Below are positions 1 to 8,609 of a DNA stretch of 64,000 bases, in pieces. Each line of letters starts with the position of its first letter. Position 1 is the first letter of the stretch. Origin of the DNA: Palsa-1315 sp038200765 (GTDB taxonomy: Bacteria; Nitrospirota; Nitrospiria; Nitrospirales; Nitrospiraceae); NCBI GenBank assembly GCA_038200765.1, contig JBBRRK010000001.1, forward strand, positions 13,171 to 77,170, written 5' to 3'. Under the pieces are notes generated by a model. The model saw only the letters and a program-made list of their open reading frames with translations, ran no database searches and was not told where the DNA came from. The position numbers and the translations under genes were made by a program.

Positions 1-1694
1 AAGAGGCTGCCCCAGACACGATCCAAGTGTGTGGGGATAACCGGCACTTGCCGTCCCTTCACAATCCGTTCGAAGCCGCGTCGGAACGGCAGCAGCGTGC
101 CAGTGCGGGTGATTTGACCTTCAGGGAAGATGCAGACGATCTCTCCGTCGTCGAGGGCCTGTCCTGCGCTGCGCAGTGCGCGGAGGATTATGCGTGGGCC
201 GCCGGTCGAAGCAATCGGGATGACCTTCATGGCGGTCATCAGCCATTTGAACAACGGGTGCGTCGCATAGGCGGCATCCACCACGAACCGTATGGGCCGA
301 TCGATGCTGGCCATGAGGACGAAGCCATCGACGAACGACATATGGTTTGGGACGAGCAGCGCCCCGCCGGATTGGGGGACGTGTTGCTGGCCGACAATGC
401 GGAGGCGATAGACCGTATTGGTCAAAATGACAAGCACCAGCCGCAGAAACACATCGGGCATCAGCCAGAGAGCCCACAGAGTGCCGCCGATGGTTACTCC
501 GGCGGTGATGAGGAAAATATTGCTCGTTGAGAAACCGGCATTGGCAAGCGAGCCGCCGGCAAGCGATCCGAACAGGATTCCAGTGAAGACGCAGGTGTTG
601 GAAAACGAGATGACGGCGCCGCGCCGATCGGGTGGCGATCTCCATTGGAGAATGGCGTTCAACGGCACGAAGATGAAGGAGCAGCAGACTCCGAGGAGTC
701 CCAATACCAGAAACGTTCCGACCAATTGCGGGGTCAGTGCGCCGAGCAAGGACAGTGCGATGGCCGCACCCGTGGCCCCCAAGGGGATCAGTCCGTACTC
801 AATCCGGCTCTTGGAAAGCCGTCCGACCAGCATGGCGCCGATGCCGATACCGACGGATAACAATGTGAGCGGGAGTCCCGACATCGCATCCGAGAGATGC
901 AGAACGGCTTTGGCATAGACGAGGATGTTTTGGGCAAAGAGGCTTGCGATGGTCCAGAAGAAGATCTCTCCGGGAATGGCAAGACGCAGCAGGCGTTCTG
1001 TCTGAATGGCAGCCCAGGCGACGCGGATCGTCGAGCCCACGCCGCCAGTCGTGCGGGCGGGTGAGACGTGAGGAACGGCAAAGGCGGCAACCAGACCGAC
1101 TACTGACAAGGCGGCTAAGATGAGAGGCGCGAGCCAGCGCTGGTCACCGGCGGTCTGCAAGAGAAAACCTCCAGTTGCCGTGCCTGTCAGGATGGCGGCA
1201 AAGGTCCAGACTTCCAGCAGACCGTTGCCGGCAGCGAGACGTTCATGCGGGATCAACTCGGGAAGAATGCCGTATTTCGATGGGGCGAAGAGCGCGCTGT
1301 GCACGCCCATCCCGCATAAGACGATCAACGGCAGAATACCGCCGGCGGGGTTCAACCAGAGTGCAACAGTCCCGGCGCCCATGAGGAGCACCTCAACGAC
1401 TTTGATCGATATGATGACCGTGCGTTTGCTCAGACGATCGGCCAAGGTGCCGCCGACCAATGACAACAATACCAGCGGCAAGGTGAAGATGATGAACGTC
1501 AGCGCGGTTTGCGTCTGTGCCGCCGCTTCCAGCTCAGCTCCTGGCGCCATATGCGCCGTCGCTTGCCGGATGGCCAGCAAAGCCACCATGAGCTTCCAGG
1601 CGTTGTCGTTGAACGCGCCAAAGAATTGCGCGATTAACAGTCCGCGGAGTGGATGTGGTAAGGAGCGTGGGTCTGTGTTGATCGGTGCCTTCAC
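1..1694 (-). CDS. MFS transporter / phospholipid acyltransferase fusion (Aas/LplT-like), partial
   Basis: The reading frame starts with GTG at 1692-1694 and runs off the left edge, so the C-terminus is missing. The N-terminal about 420 residues are a major-facilitator transporter that opens with QFFGAFNDNAWK, typical of lysophospholipid flippases of the LplT type. About residue 448 onward is a PlsC-type acyltransferase with NHMSFVD (the HX4D catalytic motif), FPEGQITRTG, and PVIPTHLDRVWGS near the edge. In this family an acyl-ACP synthetase domain often follows; it would lie outside the window. Likely role: taking up lysophospholipids across the inner membrane and re-acylating them. The start lies 9 bases after the stop of the MutS-like gene, so the two are probably cotranscribed. 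The domain assignment is firm; exact substrates are inferred from the family. Confidence 0.85.
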   Translation of the reverse strand, partial: MKAPINTDPRSLPHPLRGLLIAQFFGAFNDNAWKLMVALLAIRQATAHMAPGAELEAAAQTQTALTFIIFTLPLVLLSLVGGTLADRLSKRTVIISIKVVEVLLMGAGTVALWLNPAGGILPLIVLCGMGVHSALFAPSKYGILPELIPHERLAAGNGLLEVWTFAAILTGTATGGFLLQTAGDQRWLAPLILAALSVVGLVAAFAVPHVSPARTTGGVGSTIRVAWAAIQTERLLRLAIPGEIFFWTIASLFAQNILVYAKAVLHLSDAMSGLPLTLLSVGIGIGAMLVGRLSKSRIEYGLIPLGATGAAIALSLLGALTPQLVGTFLVLGLLGVCCSFIFVPLNAILQWRSPPDRRGAVISFSNTCVFTGILFGSLAGGSLANAGFSTSNIFLITAGVTIGGTLWALWLMPDVFLRLVLVILTNTVYRLRIVGQQHVPQSGGALLVPNHMSFVDGFVLMASIDRPIRFVVDAAYATHPLFKWLMTAMKVIPIASTGGPRIILRALRSAGQALDDGEIVCIFPEGQITRTGTLLPFRRGFERIVKGRQVPVIPTHLDRVWGSL

Positions 1695-1702
1695 ACTGCG
1701 CC

Positions 1703-3574
1703 TTAGATGATTGGGTCGGGTGATGCGTCTGAGATCGGCAACCCTTCCAGCTCCATGATTCTCAACGCGTTGGTCGTGGGGCAAGGACCAGGTCTGAGCG
1801 TGTAGTCGAATTGCAGCGCGCCGGCTGCCACTGTCTCTTGAAAGTGGGCATTCCGCAATCCTGGCACCGATTTGTCGAGATCGGTCAATTCCAAATCATG
1901 TGTGGTGACCAAACCAAATCCATTACCTTGCGCGAGAGCCGTAATGAAGGCACGGCTTCCGATCAACCGTTCACGATTGTTGGTGCCTTTGAAGATTTCG
2001 TCGATCAGGAAAATGACCGGTGGGCTGGATCGATCTGCCGTCGCGTCTAGCAGGCTTTTGAGGCGTTTGACCTCAGCATAGAAAAACGACAGACCCGCTT
2101 CGAGTGAATCATCTATGCGAATACAGGTGGCGAGGCGCACCCACGTCCACTCGAATAGATCGGCACAAACTGGAGCGCCTGCTTGAGCCAGGCAGAGATT
2201 GATGCCCAGGGTTCGCAAGAAGGTGCTTTTCCCCGACATGTTGGAGCCGGTGACCAGGAGTACGGTTCCCAATGCTTCGAGGGCGAGATCGTTCGAGATC
2301 CGGTGCGTCTCTGGAATCAGCGGATGGGCGAGGCCTTTGACAGACAGCTTGGCCTGCGTTCCATGACGCTGCGAATCGGCGGTGAATGGGTCCGGCCAGC
2401 GATAGGATGGATGGAGCGCGGCAAACGTCGCGAGCGCCGAAGCGGCCTCGACTTCGGCCAATCGATCCAGCCAGGTCGGCAGGTGGGTGGCTACCTGAGC
2501 CTGAATCTGTTGGAGCCGATACGTGAACCACAGGTCCCATGGGCAGAACGCGTTGACAGCGAGATGGATGAGCGGATGGGCTTTGACGCTGATTGCGTGC
2601 AGGGTACGGGCCGCTTGACGGACGAGCAGAGGCGGATTCACGCCTGGTGCGAGCAGTGGCGCCCATACGTCGGAGAGCGCCGTGTGGCGAGGCCTGGCAT
2701 GCCGCTCGACAAAACCCAACACCGCTCCCAGTTTCTCCAGCTCGAAGTGCACACCCACCGCATGTTCCAGTAACTCTTCGCCCTGATCGGTCCAGAAATA
2801 GAGCACGGCATAGGGCGCGAAGGACCACATCCAATAATTCGGCAGCCAGTCGAGCAATGCACACAATCCAAGCCCGATAGTGGTGGCAGCCAGCAGGGTT
2901 TGAATCGCTAAGATGGTCGTGAGATGGGGAAGTCCGACTGCATGATTCAGGACAGCTTCCAGCCGTCGGCCGTTGATTTCTTGTTCACCGATCAGCTGAG
3001 CTTCGAGCCCCAGCCGATCGCGGAACAGCGATCGCGGAATGAGTTCCTGTACGAGGCGACGGCGTTGAAGCCACTGGTCTGGTCCCGGCGGCTGCTCAAG
3101 AAGCCACGACTGCAGCCGCGCTTGCCCATATGAGGAGACGGTGGTGTCGAGCAGATGGAGGAGCGAGTGGGAACCGACAAGGTCCAAGTCTTTGGCATAG
3201 GGATGGTGCTCGGGAGCACTCGACGAACGAGCGGGAATCTGAGGCCAATCCAGCTGGAGCCGGGCCAGGTGCACGAGCTTGATGTGTTTCCAGAGACGAA
3301 GCCGGTGCAAGCGACTTTCGAGCCTGTTATGATAACCGGCCACAATCAGAAACAGGGCGACGAAAGCGGTAACCGCTCCATTGCCGACTTGATACCATCC
3401 CATTTTATAGAAAGCGACCGTGCAGATCGCTCCCACGATGAACAGGATAAGACGCCAGCGGGTGAAGGCTGAACTCGAGGCGGTGGCCAGGGCGATCACG
3501 CGGTCGAGTTTCGCCATCAGACGAGTCAGCGCATGGACCTTCGTTACCGGCGTCACGGACTGCGACTGGAACAT
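1703..3574 (-). CDS. MutS-family ATPase with N-terminal membrane segments
   Basis: About 623 residues counted from ATG at 3572-3574. The frame stays open upstream to 3760, but that stretch runs into a repeat element and does not look coding. The C-terminal third is the MutS ATPase (domain V): Walker A TGSNMSGKST near residue 442 and Walker B VIFLIDEIFKGTNNRERL near 519, followed by TTHD. The N-terminal mismatch-recognition domain is absent; instead there are hydrophobic segments near residues 40-80 and 220-260. This matches the membrane-associated MutS-like branch found in many bacteria, not mismatch-repair MutS or MutS2. Its role is unknown; DNA repair should not be assumed. It lies just upstream of the Aas-like gene on the same strand. 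Confidence 0.82.
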   Translation of the reverse strand: MFQSQSVTPVTKVHALTRLMAKLDRVIALATASSSAFTRWRLILFIVGAICTVAFYKMGWYQVGNGAVTAFVALFLIVAGYHNRLESRLHRLRLWKHIKLVHLARLQLDWPQIPARSSSAPEHHPYAKDLDLVGSHSLLHLLDTTVSSYGQARLQSWLLEQPPGPDQWLQRRRLVQELIPRSLFRDRLGLEAQLIGEQEINGRRLEAVLNHAVGLPHLTTILAIQTLLAATTIGLGLCALLDWLPNYWMWSFAPYAVLYFWTDQGEELLEHAVGVHFELEKLGAVLGFVERHARPRHTALSDVWAPLLAPGVNPPLLVRQAARTLHAISVKAHPLIHLAVNAFCPWDLWFTYRLQQIQAQVATHLPTWLDRLAEVEAASALATFAALHPSYRWPDPFTADSQRHGTQAKLSVKGLAHPLIPETHRISNDLALEALGTVLLVTGSNMSGKSTFLRTLGINLCLAQAGAPVCADLFEWTWVRLATCIRIDDSLEAGLSFFYAEVKRLKSLLDATADRSSPPVIFLIDEIFKGTNNRERLIGSRAFITALAQGNGFGLVTTHDLELTDLDKSVPGLRNAHFQETVAAGALQFDYTLRPGPCPTTNALRIMELEGLPISDASPDPII

Positions 3575-3612
3575 AGCGCCGACCTTACTGGAAGGGGGAG
3601 AGTGCGTCAACT

Positions 3613-3808
3613 CCAGCCCGCATGACTCATGAGCGCTTCTGCTGCAATCGCGGATTCGCCGCTGCAACGAGCCTTCGGCTGGCAGGCTCGCCACTCGCTC
3701 CCTCGACGCACTGTTCAAGTACGCCTCGGGGCCTCGCGGCTCCGCATGCCCGTCTCGCAACGTGACTGGGCGATTTCTCCACCAACCGTCATGAGTAATG
3801 CGGGCTAG
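3613..3808 (+). repeat. MITE-like dispersed repeat, family 2 (copy A)
   Basis: A non-coding element of about 196 bp. It begins CCAGCCCGCATGACTCATGA and ends with TCATGAGTAATGCGGGCTAG, so the ends form an imperfect terminal inverted repeat carrying CTAG. Interior blocks (CTTCTGCTGCAATCGCGGAT, GAGCCTTCGGC) recur in the copies at 27682-27892 and 45788-46206. It ends 6 bases before the prmA start codon. No transposase ORF is inside, so any movement would need an enzyme supplied from elsewhere. Confidence 0.8.
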
Positions 3809-3814
3809 TCCGTT

Positions 3815-4699
3815 ATGAAGTCAGAGGGATGGATCGATGTCCAGATTCGGACCACCGTTGATGCGGCAGAGTTGCTCGGCTTGCTGAATGATCCTGCGAT
3901 CCAAGGCGGATGGGAGGAACAGGGGGTTGTCCATCTCTATTGGCAGAAACCACAGTGGAGTATGGAGGCCCATGCTCGTCTGTGCAGGACGTTGCAGGGA
4001 CTTGATCCAACTGTCTCGGACGAAAGAGACATTCGTGTTGAGGAAATACCTGATCAAGATTGGAATAGGCAGTGGGCTCAGTCGGTCAGGGCGATCAGGA
4101 TCGGCAAGCGGATTGTGATCAGGCCGAGTTGGGAGCCGGTTGATCTGCAACCTAGCGATGTTGAAATAATCCTCGACCCGAAGCAGGCATTCGGCACGGG
4201 TCATCACGCGACGACCAGGATGTTGCTGGAATGGCTTGAAGACCTGATTCACGGCGGCGAGTCCGTCCTGGATGTGGGGGCTGGGAGCGGCATTTTGGCG
4301 ATGGTTGCATTGCGGCTTGGGGCAGCCTCGGCTCTCGGAGTAGAATGCGATCCTGTGGCGGTGGATTGCGCGCGCGACTATGCCACAGAGAACGGATTCG
4401 GAAACAACCTGGCATTTCGGTGCGATACACTGATGGACATTGACCGGCATGGCGAGCTACGGCCGGATCTGGTACTCGCCAATCTCGACCGCCACACGCT
4501 GGTGCTGCTGTGCGATGCATTGGCGCAGTACGTGAGCCACGGTGCGCGGCTCTTGCTGTCCGGCATTCTCATCGAGCAGGAACGAGAGATCGTCGAGGCA
4601 TTCTCCAAGGTCGGCGCCATGTTGTTGCAGCGGCGTGAACAAGAGGGCTGGGTGGCGTTGGAATTGTTGATGCCAGAATCCTGCGAAGGAGTGAGTTGA
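3815..4699 (+). CDS. prmA: Ribosomal protein L11 methyltransferase
   Basis: 294 residues, the normal length for PrmA. It transfers methyl groups from S-adenosylmethionine to ribosomal protein L11 in the cytoplasm. The N-terminal about 110 residues are the substrate-binding part. The catalytic domain opens with FGTGHHATTRMLLEWLE, the PrmA signature, followed by the SAM-binding LDVGAGSGILA near residue 150 and VLANLDRHTL where PrmA has its NIL-type motif. The start ATG sits only 6 bases beyond the CTAG end of a MITE, so no clear ribosome-binding site of its own is visible. The stop codon overlaps the start of the MOSC gene (ATGA), so the two are translationally coupled. Confidence 0.93.
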   Translation: MKSEGWIDVQIRTTVDAAELLGLLNDPAIQGGWEEQGVVHLYWQKPQWSMEAHARLCRTLQGLDPTVSDERDIRVEEIPDQDWNRQWAQSVRAIRIGKRIVIRPSWEPVDLQPSDVEIILDPKQAFGTGHHATTRMLLEWLEDLIHGGESVLDVGAGSGILAMVALRLGAASALGVECDPVAVDCARDYATENGFGNNLAFRCDTLMDIDRHGELRPDLVLANLDRHTLVLLCDALAQYVSHGARLLLSGILIEQEREIVEAFSKVGAMLLQRREQEGWVALELLMPESCEGVS

Positions 4700-5199
4700 T
4701 GACTGAGAATAGACGACCACCCTATCCCCATCTGTACCAGATTAATGTGTCAGACGGAGGTGTGCCGAAACGGCCTGTATCGGAGGCCATCATCACGAAA
4801 GCCGGAGTCGGGGGCGATCGGCAGCAAAACCTCAAAGTGCATGGCGGCCCCGATCGTGCGATCTGTCTCTATTTGCAAGAGCTGATCGAGCGGCTGCAGG
4901 ACGAGGGCCATTCGATCGAGGCCGGGTCCTCAGGAGAGAATCTGACCCTCGCAGGGCTTGAATGGGAGAAGCTGACACCAGGGGATCGGCTCCAGATCGG
5001 ACCAGAGGTCCAGGTAGAGGTTGTGAGTTACACAAGTCCCTGCGACAAGAACGCCCAGTGGTTTCGGGACAGAGACTACAAGCGTGTGTCCCAGAAACTG
5101 AACCCAGGATGGAGTCGGCTCTACGCAAAAGTGCTGCGCGAGGGTGTGGTGAGGCCAGGGGACGAAGTGGTGGTCAAGCCCGGGGAACGTGTTGCATGA
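4699..5199 (+). CDS. MOSC domain protein (YiiM-like)
   Basis: 166 residues from the ATG at 4699, which overlaps the prmA stop codon (ATGA). AAGGAG lies about 10 bases upstream. A TTG one codon earlier is also in frame but is less likely. The protein is a single MOSC domain: GVGGDRQQNLKVHGGPDRAI is the typical core, followed by GENLTL and the conserved Cys in SYTSPCDKN, which in this family binds molybdenum cofactor through sulfur. Stand-alone MOSC proteins of the YiiM type are linked to molybdenum-dependent reduction of N-hydroxylated compounds. The substrate here is unknown. Confidence 0.85.
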   Translation: MTENRRPPYPHLYQINVSDGGVPKRPVSEAIITKAGVGGDRQQNLKVHGGPDRAICLYLQELIERLQDEGHSIEAGSSGENLTLAGLEWEKLTPGDRLQIGPEVQVEVVSYTSPCDKNAQWFRDRDYKRVSQKLNPGWSRLYAKVLREGVVRPGDEVVVKPGERVA

Positions 5200-5209
5200 T
5201 GAAGGGTGA

Positions 5210-5875
5210 ATGACTATGGATCGTATGCTCGAACCGGAGCTGATGGACGATCCTGAGCAGGCGCTGGTCTATGCGCGGGCGGATTTCGAAAAGGAAAATC
5301 AGGGTTTCGTGGATCGCTTTCACGAATACTTTCCCGATTTTTCTGAAGGGCATGTGCTCGACCTGGGCTGCGGGCCAGGCGACATTCCTATTCGGTTCGC
5401 TCGGGCGTTTCCTTCTTGCCATCTCACCGGCGTCGATGCGTCGGAGCCGATGGTGCGGTTGGCTGAAGAAGCCGTGCAACAGGCTGACTTGTCCGGTCGC
5501 ATCGCCTTCCGCTGTGAACGCTTTCAAGATCTCGCCGGCGCCAATGTCGCCGATGCCGCCATCTCCAATAGTCTGCTGCATCATGTGCCGAATCCCCTAC
5601 AGTTTTGGCACAAGTTACGATTGGCCGTGAAGCCAGGCTCCCCTGTGCTCGTGATGGATCTGCTCAGACCGGAATCGCCGGAAGAGGCACAGGCCATGGT
5701 TGATCGGTATGCTTCCGGGGCTCCGGACATTCTGAGGAGAGATTTCTACAACTCACTGCTTGCGGCATTTACGGAAGATGAAATCAGCGCGCAGCTAGCC
5801 CGGATGAATCTCACACGCCTGATCATCGATGTGCCGGATGATCGGCATTGGGTCGTCGGCGGCATCATCCATTAA
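5210..5875 (+). CDS. Class I SAM-dependent methyltransferase
   Basis: 221 residues. The Rossmann-type SAM site is clear: VLDLGCGPGDIPIRFA near residue 50, the acidic end of strand 2 in LTGVDASEPMV, and NSLLHHVPNP as motif IV. It belongs to the broad Methyltransf_11/25 group, so the substrate cannot be read from sequence. It starts 10 bases after the MOSC stop with GATGAAGGGTGA upstream and is probably the last gene of the prmA operon. Two further in-frame ATGs follow within the first seven codons, so the exact start is uncertain by a few residues. Confidence 0.8.
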   Translation: MTMDRMLEPELMDDPEQALVYARADFEKENQGFVDRFHEYFPDFSEGHVLDLGCGPGDIPIRFARAFPSCHLTGVDASEPMVRLAEEAVQQADLSGRIAFRCERFQDLAGANVADAAISNSLLHHVPNPLQFWHKLRLAVKPGSPVLVMDLLRPESPEEAQAMVDRYASGAPDILRRDFYNSLLAAFTEDEISAQLARMNLTRLIIDVPDDRHWVVGGIIH

Positions 5876-5877
5876 TC

Positions 5878-5990
5878 CTCAGGATAGTGTAAACGGCCCC
5901 AACGGCGTTCTCACCTCGGCCACATCCTCAACGTACCCCAGCGGATACGGCTACGATGTGGCCATCGGCTACGGCCTTGCCTGGTGAAAG
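5878..5990 (+). repeat. Degenerate MITE family 1 remnant
   Basis: The segment from CAGGATAGTGTAAACGGCCC through GGCGTTCTCACCTC, CCTCAACGTACC and GGCTACGGCCTTGCC follows the same order of blocks as the intact family 1 elements at 23561 and 49130, but the right terminal repeat is lost. It fills the gap between the methyltransferase and the FGE-like gene. Confidence 0.6.
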
Positions 5991-6138
5991 ACGCGTCTCG
6001 GCGCGCCAGGGTTGGGAGGGTGAGAACATCGACCGTTTTGACCATCCTGCCCACTCCACCGAAAATCCTCTTTGCTTCTCAACTCCGACTTCGCATGGCG
6101 CTCGCGCGATGGCGCTTGCTTGTGTATGCTACTGCGCC

Positions 6139-6957
6139 ATGCGGTTCTCGCTCGGAGTCTCTATCCTCGCCCCGCTCTTGATCTGCATGCTTGCAAGTAC
6201 TGACTTCGCGCAAGCCCAGCTTGAAAACCTACGAAAAAATAGACCGGTCGAACAGGCGGCACAAGCCGAAACCCCGATGGCCAAGATTCCAGCCGGTGAG
6301 TTTGCAATGGGAATGGACGGGATGCAGGCGTTGGAGGATGAGCGTCCCAAGCATCAAGTCTGGCTACCAACTTTTTTCATGGATCTCCATGAGGTGACGA
6401 CGGGGCAGTACGCATCGTTTCTTGCTGCCACAAACCGTCTCGCGCCCTGGCAGTGGAACGGGGTCGATCTGTCGCAGCATCGCGATCGTCCGGTAATCGG
6501 CGTGGATTGGTCGGATGCTGATGCCTATTGTCGATGGAAGGGAAAGCGGCTTCCCACCGAAGCGGAATGGGAGAAGTCGGGAAGAGGAACGGATGGAAGG
6601 TTATATCCCTGGGGCAATTGGATTCCAAGCAAAGATCTGGCAAATTTCGCGTTGGGTGCGCGGTTCAGCTATAGCCAGGTCTTGATGCCTGTGCAGTCCT
6701 ATGAACAAGGCAAGAGCCCCTATGGGCTCTATCACATGGCTGGGAATGTCTGGGAGTGGGTGCAAGATTGGTACGCCACGAACTATTACGACGTCTCGCC
6801 GGAACGCAATCCGCAAGGCCCTGAGCAGGGGCAGTTCAAAGTGCTACGAGGTGGATCGTGGTCCGACTTGCCGAAGTATCTCCTCACCTATGGCCGTTTT
6901 ACGCTCTCGCCTGAGACTCGCAACAGCTACACCGGCTTCCGTTGCGCCAAATCGTAA
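6139..6957 (+). CDS. Secreted formylglycine-generating-enzyme-like (SUMF1) protein
   Basis: 272 residues from ATG at 6139; the frame is open from 5956, but that part is repeat-derived. MRFSLGVSILAPLLICMLAS followed by FAQAQ is a signal peptide. The remainder is an FGE-sulfatase domain: MAKIPAGEFAMGMDG, DEVTT-type motif (LHEVTTGQYASF), RLPTEAEWEKSGRG, YPWG, GNVWEWVQDWY, VLRGGSW and the terminal TGFRCA. True formylglycine-generating enzymes use a pair of cysteines; I do not see that pair, so this is probably one of the many extracytoplasmic domain relatives that bind or modify other partners. An alternative start is the ATG at 6109. Confidence 0.85.
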   Translation: MRFSLGVSILAPLLICMLASTDFAQAQLENLRKNRPVEQAAQAETPMAKIPAGEFAMGMDGMQALEDERPKHQVWLPTFFMDLHEVTTGQYASFLAATNRLAPWQWNGVDLSQHRDRPVIGVDWSDADAYCRWKGKRLPTEAEWEKSGRGTDGRLYPWGNWIPSKDLANFALGARFSYSQVLMPVQSYEQGKSPYGLYHMAGNVWEWVQDWYATNYYDVSPERNPQGPEQGQFKVLRGGSWSDLPKYLLTYGRFTLSPETRNSYTGFRCAKS

Positions 6958-6963
6958 CGGCTG

Positions 6964-7413
6964 TTAGGAGAAGAGGAGAGCGAGAAGGAATAATCCTGTC
7001 AGCGAGCACAGCGAGGTGAAGTAGAGGATGCCGGTTCGATCGCTCAGCCAGGCGGTCCTCCACCCCTGGGGATAGAGTGCCTGATGTTCTTCGACCAGGC
7101 CTTCTTCATAAAACCCGAGTGCTTGTTCGAGCTGAACCAGGACTTGTTTGGCCTGCCGGTGCCGGTATTGTTGTTGAACGATCAGACCACAGAACAAGCC
7201 GCACCAGATCACGCTCGCGAGCATGATGGACAAGGTGTCGAGGAACGTCAGCTGATCTTTGTATGGACTCAAGAGAAACGCGAAGAGCATCGTGATCAGA
7301 CCCAGTGAGCCTACGACTGTGAGCCGCATCATCTGTTCGCGTCGCTGGTACACCTCCTCTTTATAGAGGGGGTAGAGAACCGTCAAGACCTGTTGGGTAC
7401 CTTTGGTAATCAT
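6964..7413 (-). CDS. Small integral membrane protein, unknown function
   Basis: 149 residues with three hydrophobic segments: LTVVGSLGLITMLFAFLL (about 30-48), LSIMLASVIWCGLFCGLIV (about 61-79) and LYFTSLCSLTGLFLLALLF at the C-terminus, with a charged helical stretch QQYRHRQAKQVLVQLEQAL between them. I do not recognise the family. The stop lies 6 bases from the convergent FGE-like gene. The start codon is 7 bases from the CTAG end of a family 1 MITE, which therefore occupies the position of the native upstream region. Confidence 0.6.
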   Translation of the reverse strand: MITKGTQQVLTVLYPLYKEEVYQRREQMMRLTVVGSLGLITMLFAFLLSPYKDQLTFLDTLSIMLASVIWCGLFCGLIVQQQYRHRQAKQVLVQLEQALGFYEEGLVEEHQALYPQGWRTAWLSDRTGILYFTSLCSLTGLFLLALLFS

Positions 7414-7420
7414 GCTCGGT

Positions 7421-7554
7421 CTAGTAGGATGCTGAAAAAGTCCGCCAGCATCGTTCTCGCCTTGACCACATCCTCAACGTAGCCAAGAGGCTACGCCTCC
7501 GGTGCGGTCGTCGGCTGCGGCCTCGCCGGACGGCCTTTTTGAGCATCCTACTGG
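7421..7554 (+). repeat. MITE family 1, short form
   Basis: About 134 bp from CTAGTAGGATGCTGAAAAAG to CGGCCTTTTTGAGCATCCTA; the ends are inverted repeats of each other. The interior contains CCTCAACGTAGCC and GGCTACGCCTCCGG, a small hairpin shared with other copies. It lies between two minus-strand genes. Confidence 0.82.
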
Positions 7555-7601
7555 GTCTCCTACCGTTGTCTGATTATTTGTCCGCAATGCCACAGTCATT
7601 T

Positions 7602-8381
7602 TCATCGTGAGGCCTCTGCCTGCAGATGGGTAATAAGCCAATCGCTGATCGAAGTCGTCATCTGGCGAAAATCTTCCTCCCGAGTGAATTGGTGATCGAC
7701 TCCTGGCAGAAGATCAAGCCTCTTAGGTCCTTTCAGCGCGTCATACAATTGCCGGCTTTGATGGAGGGGGACGCATTCGTCCTGCTCACCCTGAACAATC
7801 AGTGTGGGGATGGTGATTCGTTCAGCCGGCCCATAGGCAATCTGTCTGAGGCAGTCGTCATAAAAGCCATACCGCAAACGGACCCGATCCGGCCCCCCCA
7901 TGATGTTCGGAATCGTGTCCGTGGCATGCCACCGTGCCAACTCTTCAGCTCCGAATGTTAGGTGAAGCTCTTCCGCAAAGTCCACCACAGGGCATTTGAG
8001 GGCCAAACAAGCGAGGTCGCGGCGTTGGGCCGCCGTGAGGATGGCAACGAGTCCTCCAAAGCTTGAGCCGATGAGCCCGATTCGGTCATAGCCTCTGGCG
8101 ATGACGAGATCGAGTGCGGTTTCGGCTTGATGCACGGCCAGGGTTGTTGTGATCTCTTCGAACGGTCCATCACTGTCCCCTTGACCAAAAAAATCGAACC
8201 GAAAGGTTGCCAGGCCCTGTTCATTGAGAAGGCGGGTCAAGGTCTTATTGGTCGCGCTATTCTTGCTGGAGAGAAACCCATGGCATAGTACGACAAGCCG
8301 CGTCGTTGGTCCGTCAGGCGTACTCAAGATCGCCGCTATGCTGTGGCCATGGCGATCACGAAATGTCAGGGCTTCTTCCAT
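7602..8381 (-). CDS. Alpha/beta hydrolase (serine hydrolase)
   Basis: 259 residues from the ATG at 8379-8381 (MEEALTFRDRHGHSIAAILS). The frame is open to 8489, but the extra 36 residues overlap a MITE. The fold markers are VVLCHGFLSSKNSATN, the nucleophile elbow IGSSFGGLVA, the acid region LIVQGEQDECVP and the terminal GVDHQFT with the catalytic His. It resembles cytosolic esterases/peptidases of the Hydrolase_4 type. There is no signal peptide. Substrate unknown. Confidence 0.8.
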   Translation of the reverse strand: MEEALTFRDRHGHSIAAILSTPDGPTTRLVVLCHGFLSSKNSATNKTLTRLLNEQGLATFRFDFFGQGDSDGPFEEITTTLAVHQAETALDLVIARGYDRIGLIGSSFGGLVAILTAAQRRDLACLALKCPVVDFAEELHLTFGAEELARWHATDTIPNIMGGPDRVRLRYGFYDDCLRQIAYGPAERITIPTLIVQGEQDECVPLHQSRQLYDALKGPKRLDLLPGVDHQFTREEDFRQMTTSISDWLITHLQAEASR

Positions 8382-8476
8382 AAGGTCGTCCTTCGATCCA
8401 GCGGCTGTAGAAAACCTATTTTGACATGCTGGAAATTCGTTGGCCAGAACGTGTAGCACACCAAGAAAACACTCCC

Positions 8477-8609
8477 GCAGGATGCTCAAACAGTTCGTCC
8501 AGTAAGGCTGCAGGCGAGTCGAAACCGGAGGCGTACCCTCGGCGGTACGTTGAGGATTTCAATGAGCCGAGAACGCTGCTGGCGGACTGTTTCAGCATCC
8601 TGCTACTAG
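8477..8609 (-). repeat. MITE family 1, short form (reverse orientation)
   Basis: Read on the minus strand it goes from CTAGTAGCAGGATGCTGAAA at 8609 to TTTGAGCATCCTGC at 8477, with CGCCAGCAGCGTTCTCGG and CCTCAACGTACCG inside, as in the other copies. The terminal CTAG supplies the TAG stop codon of thiD. Confidence 0.8.
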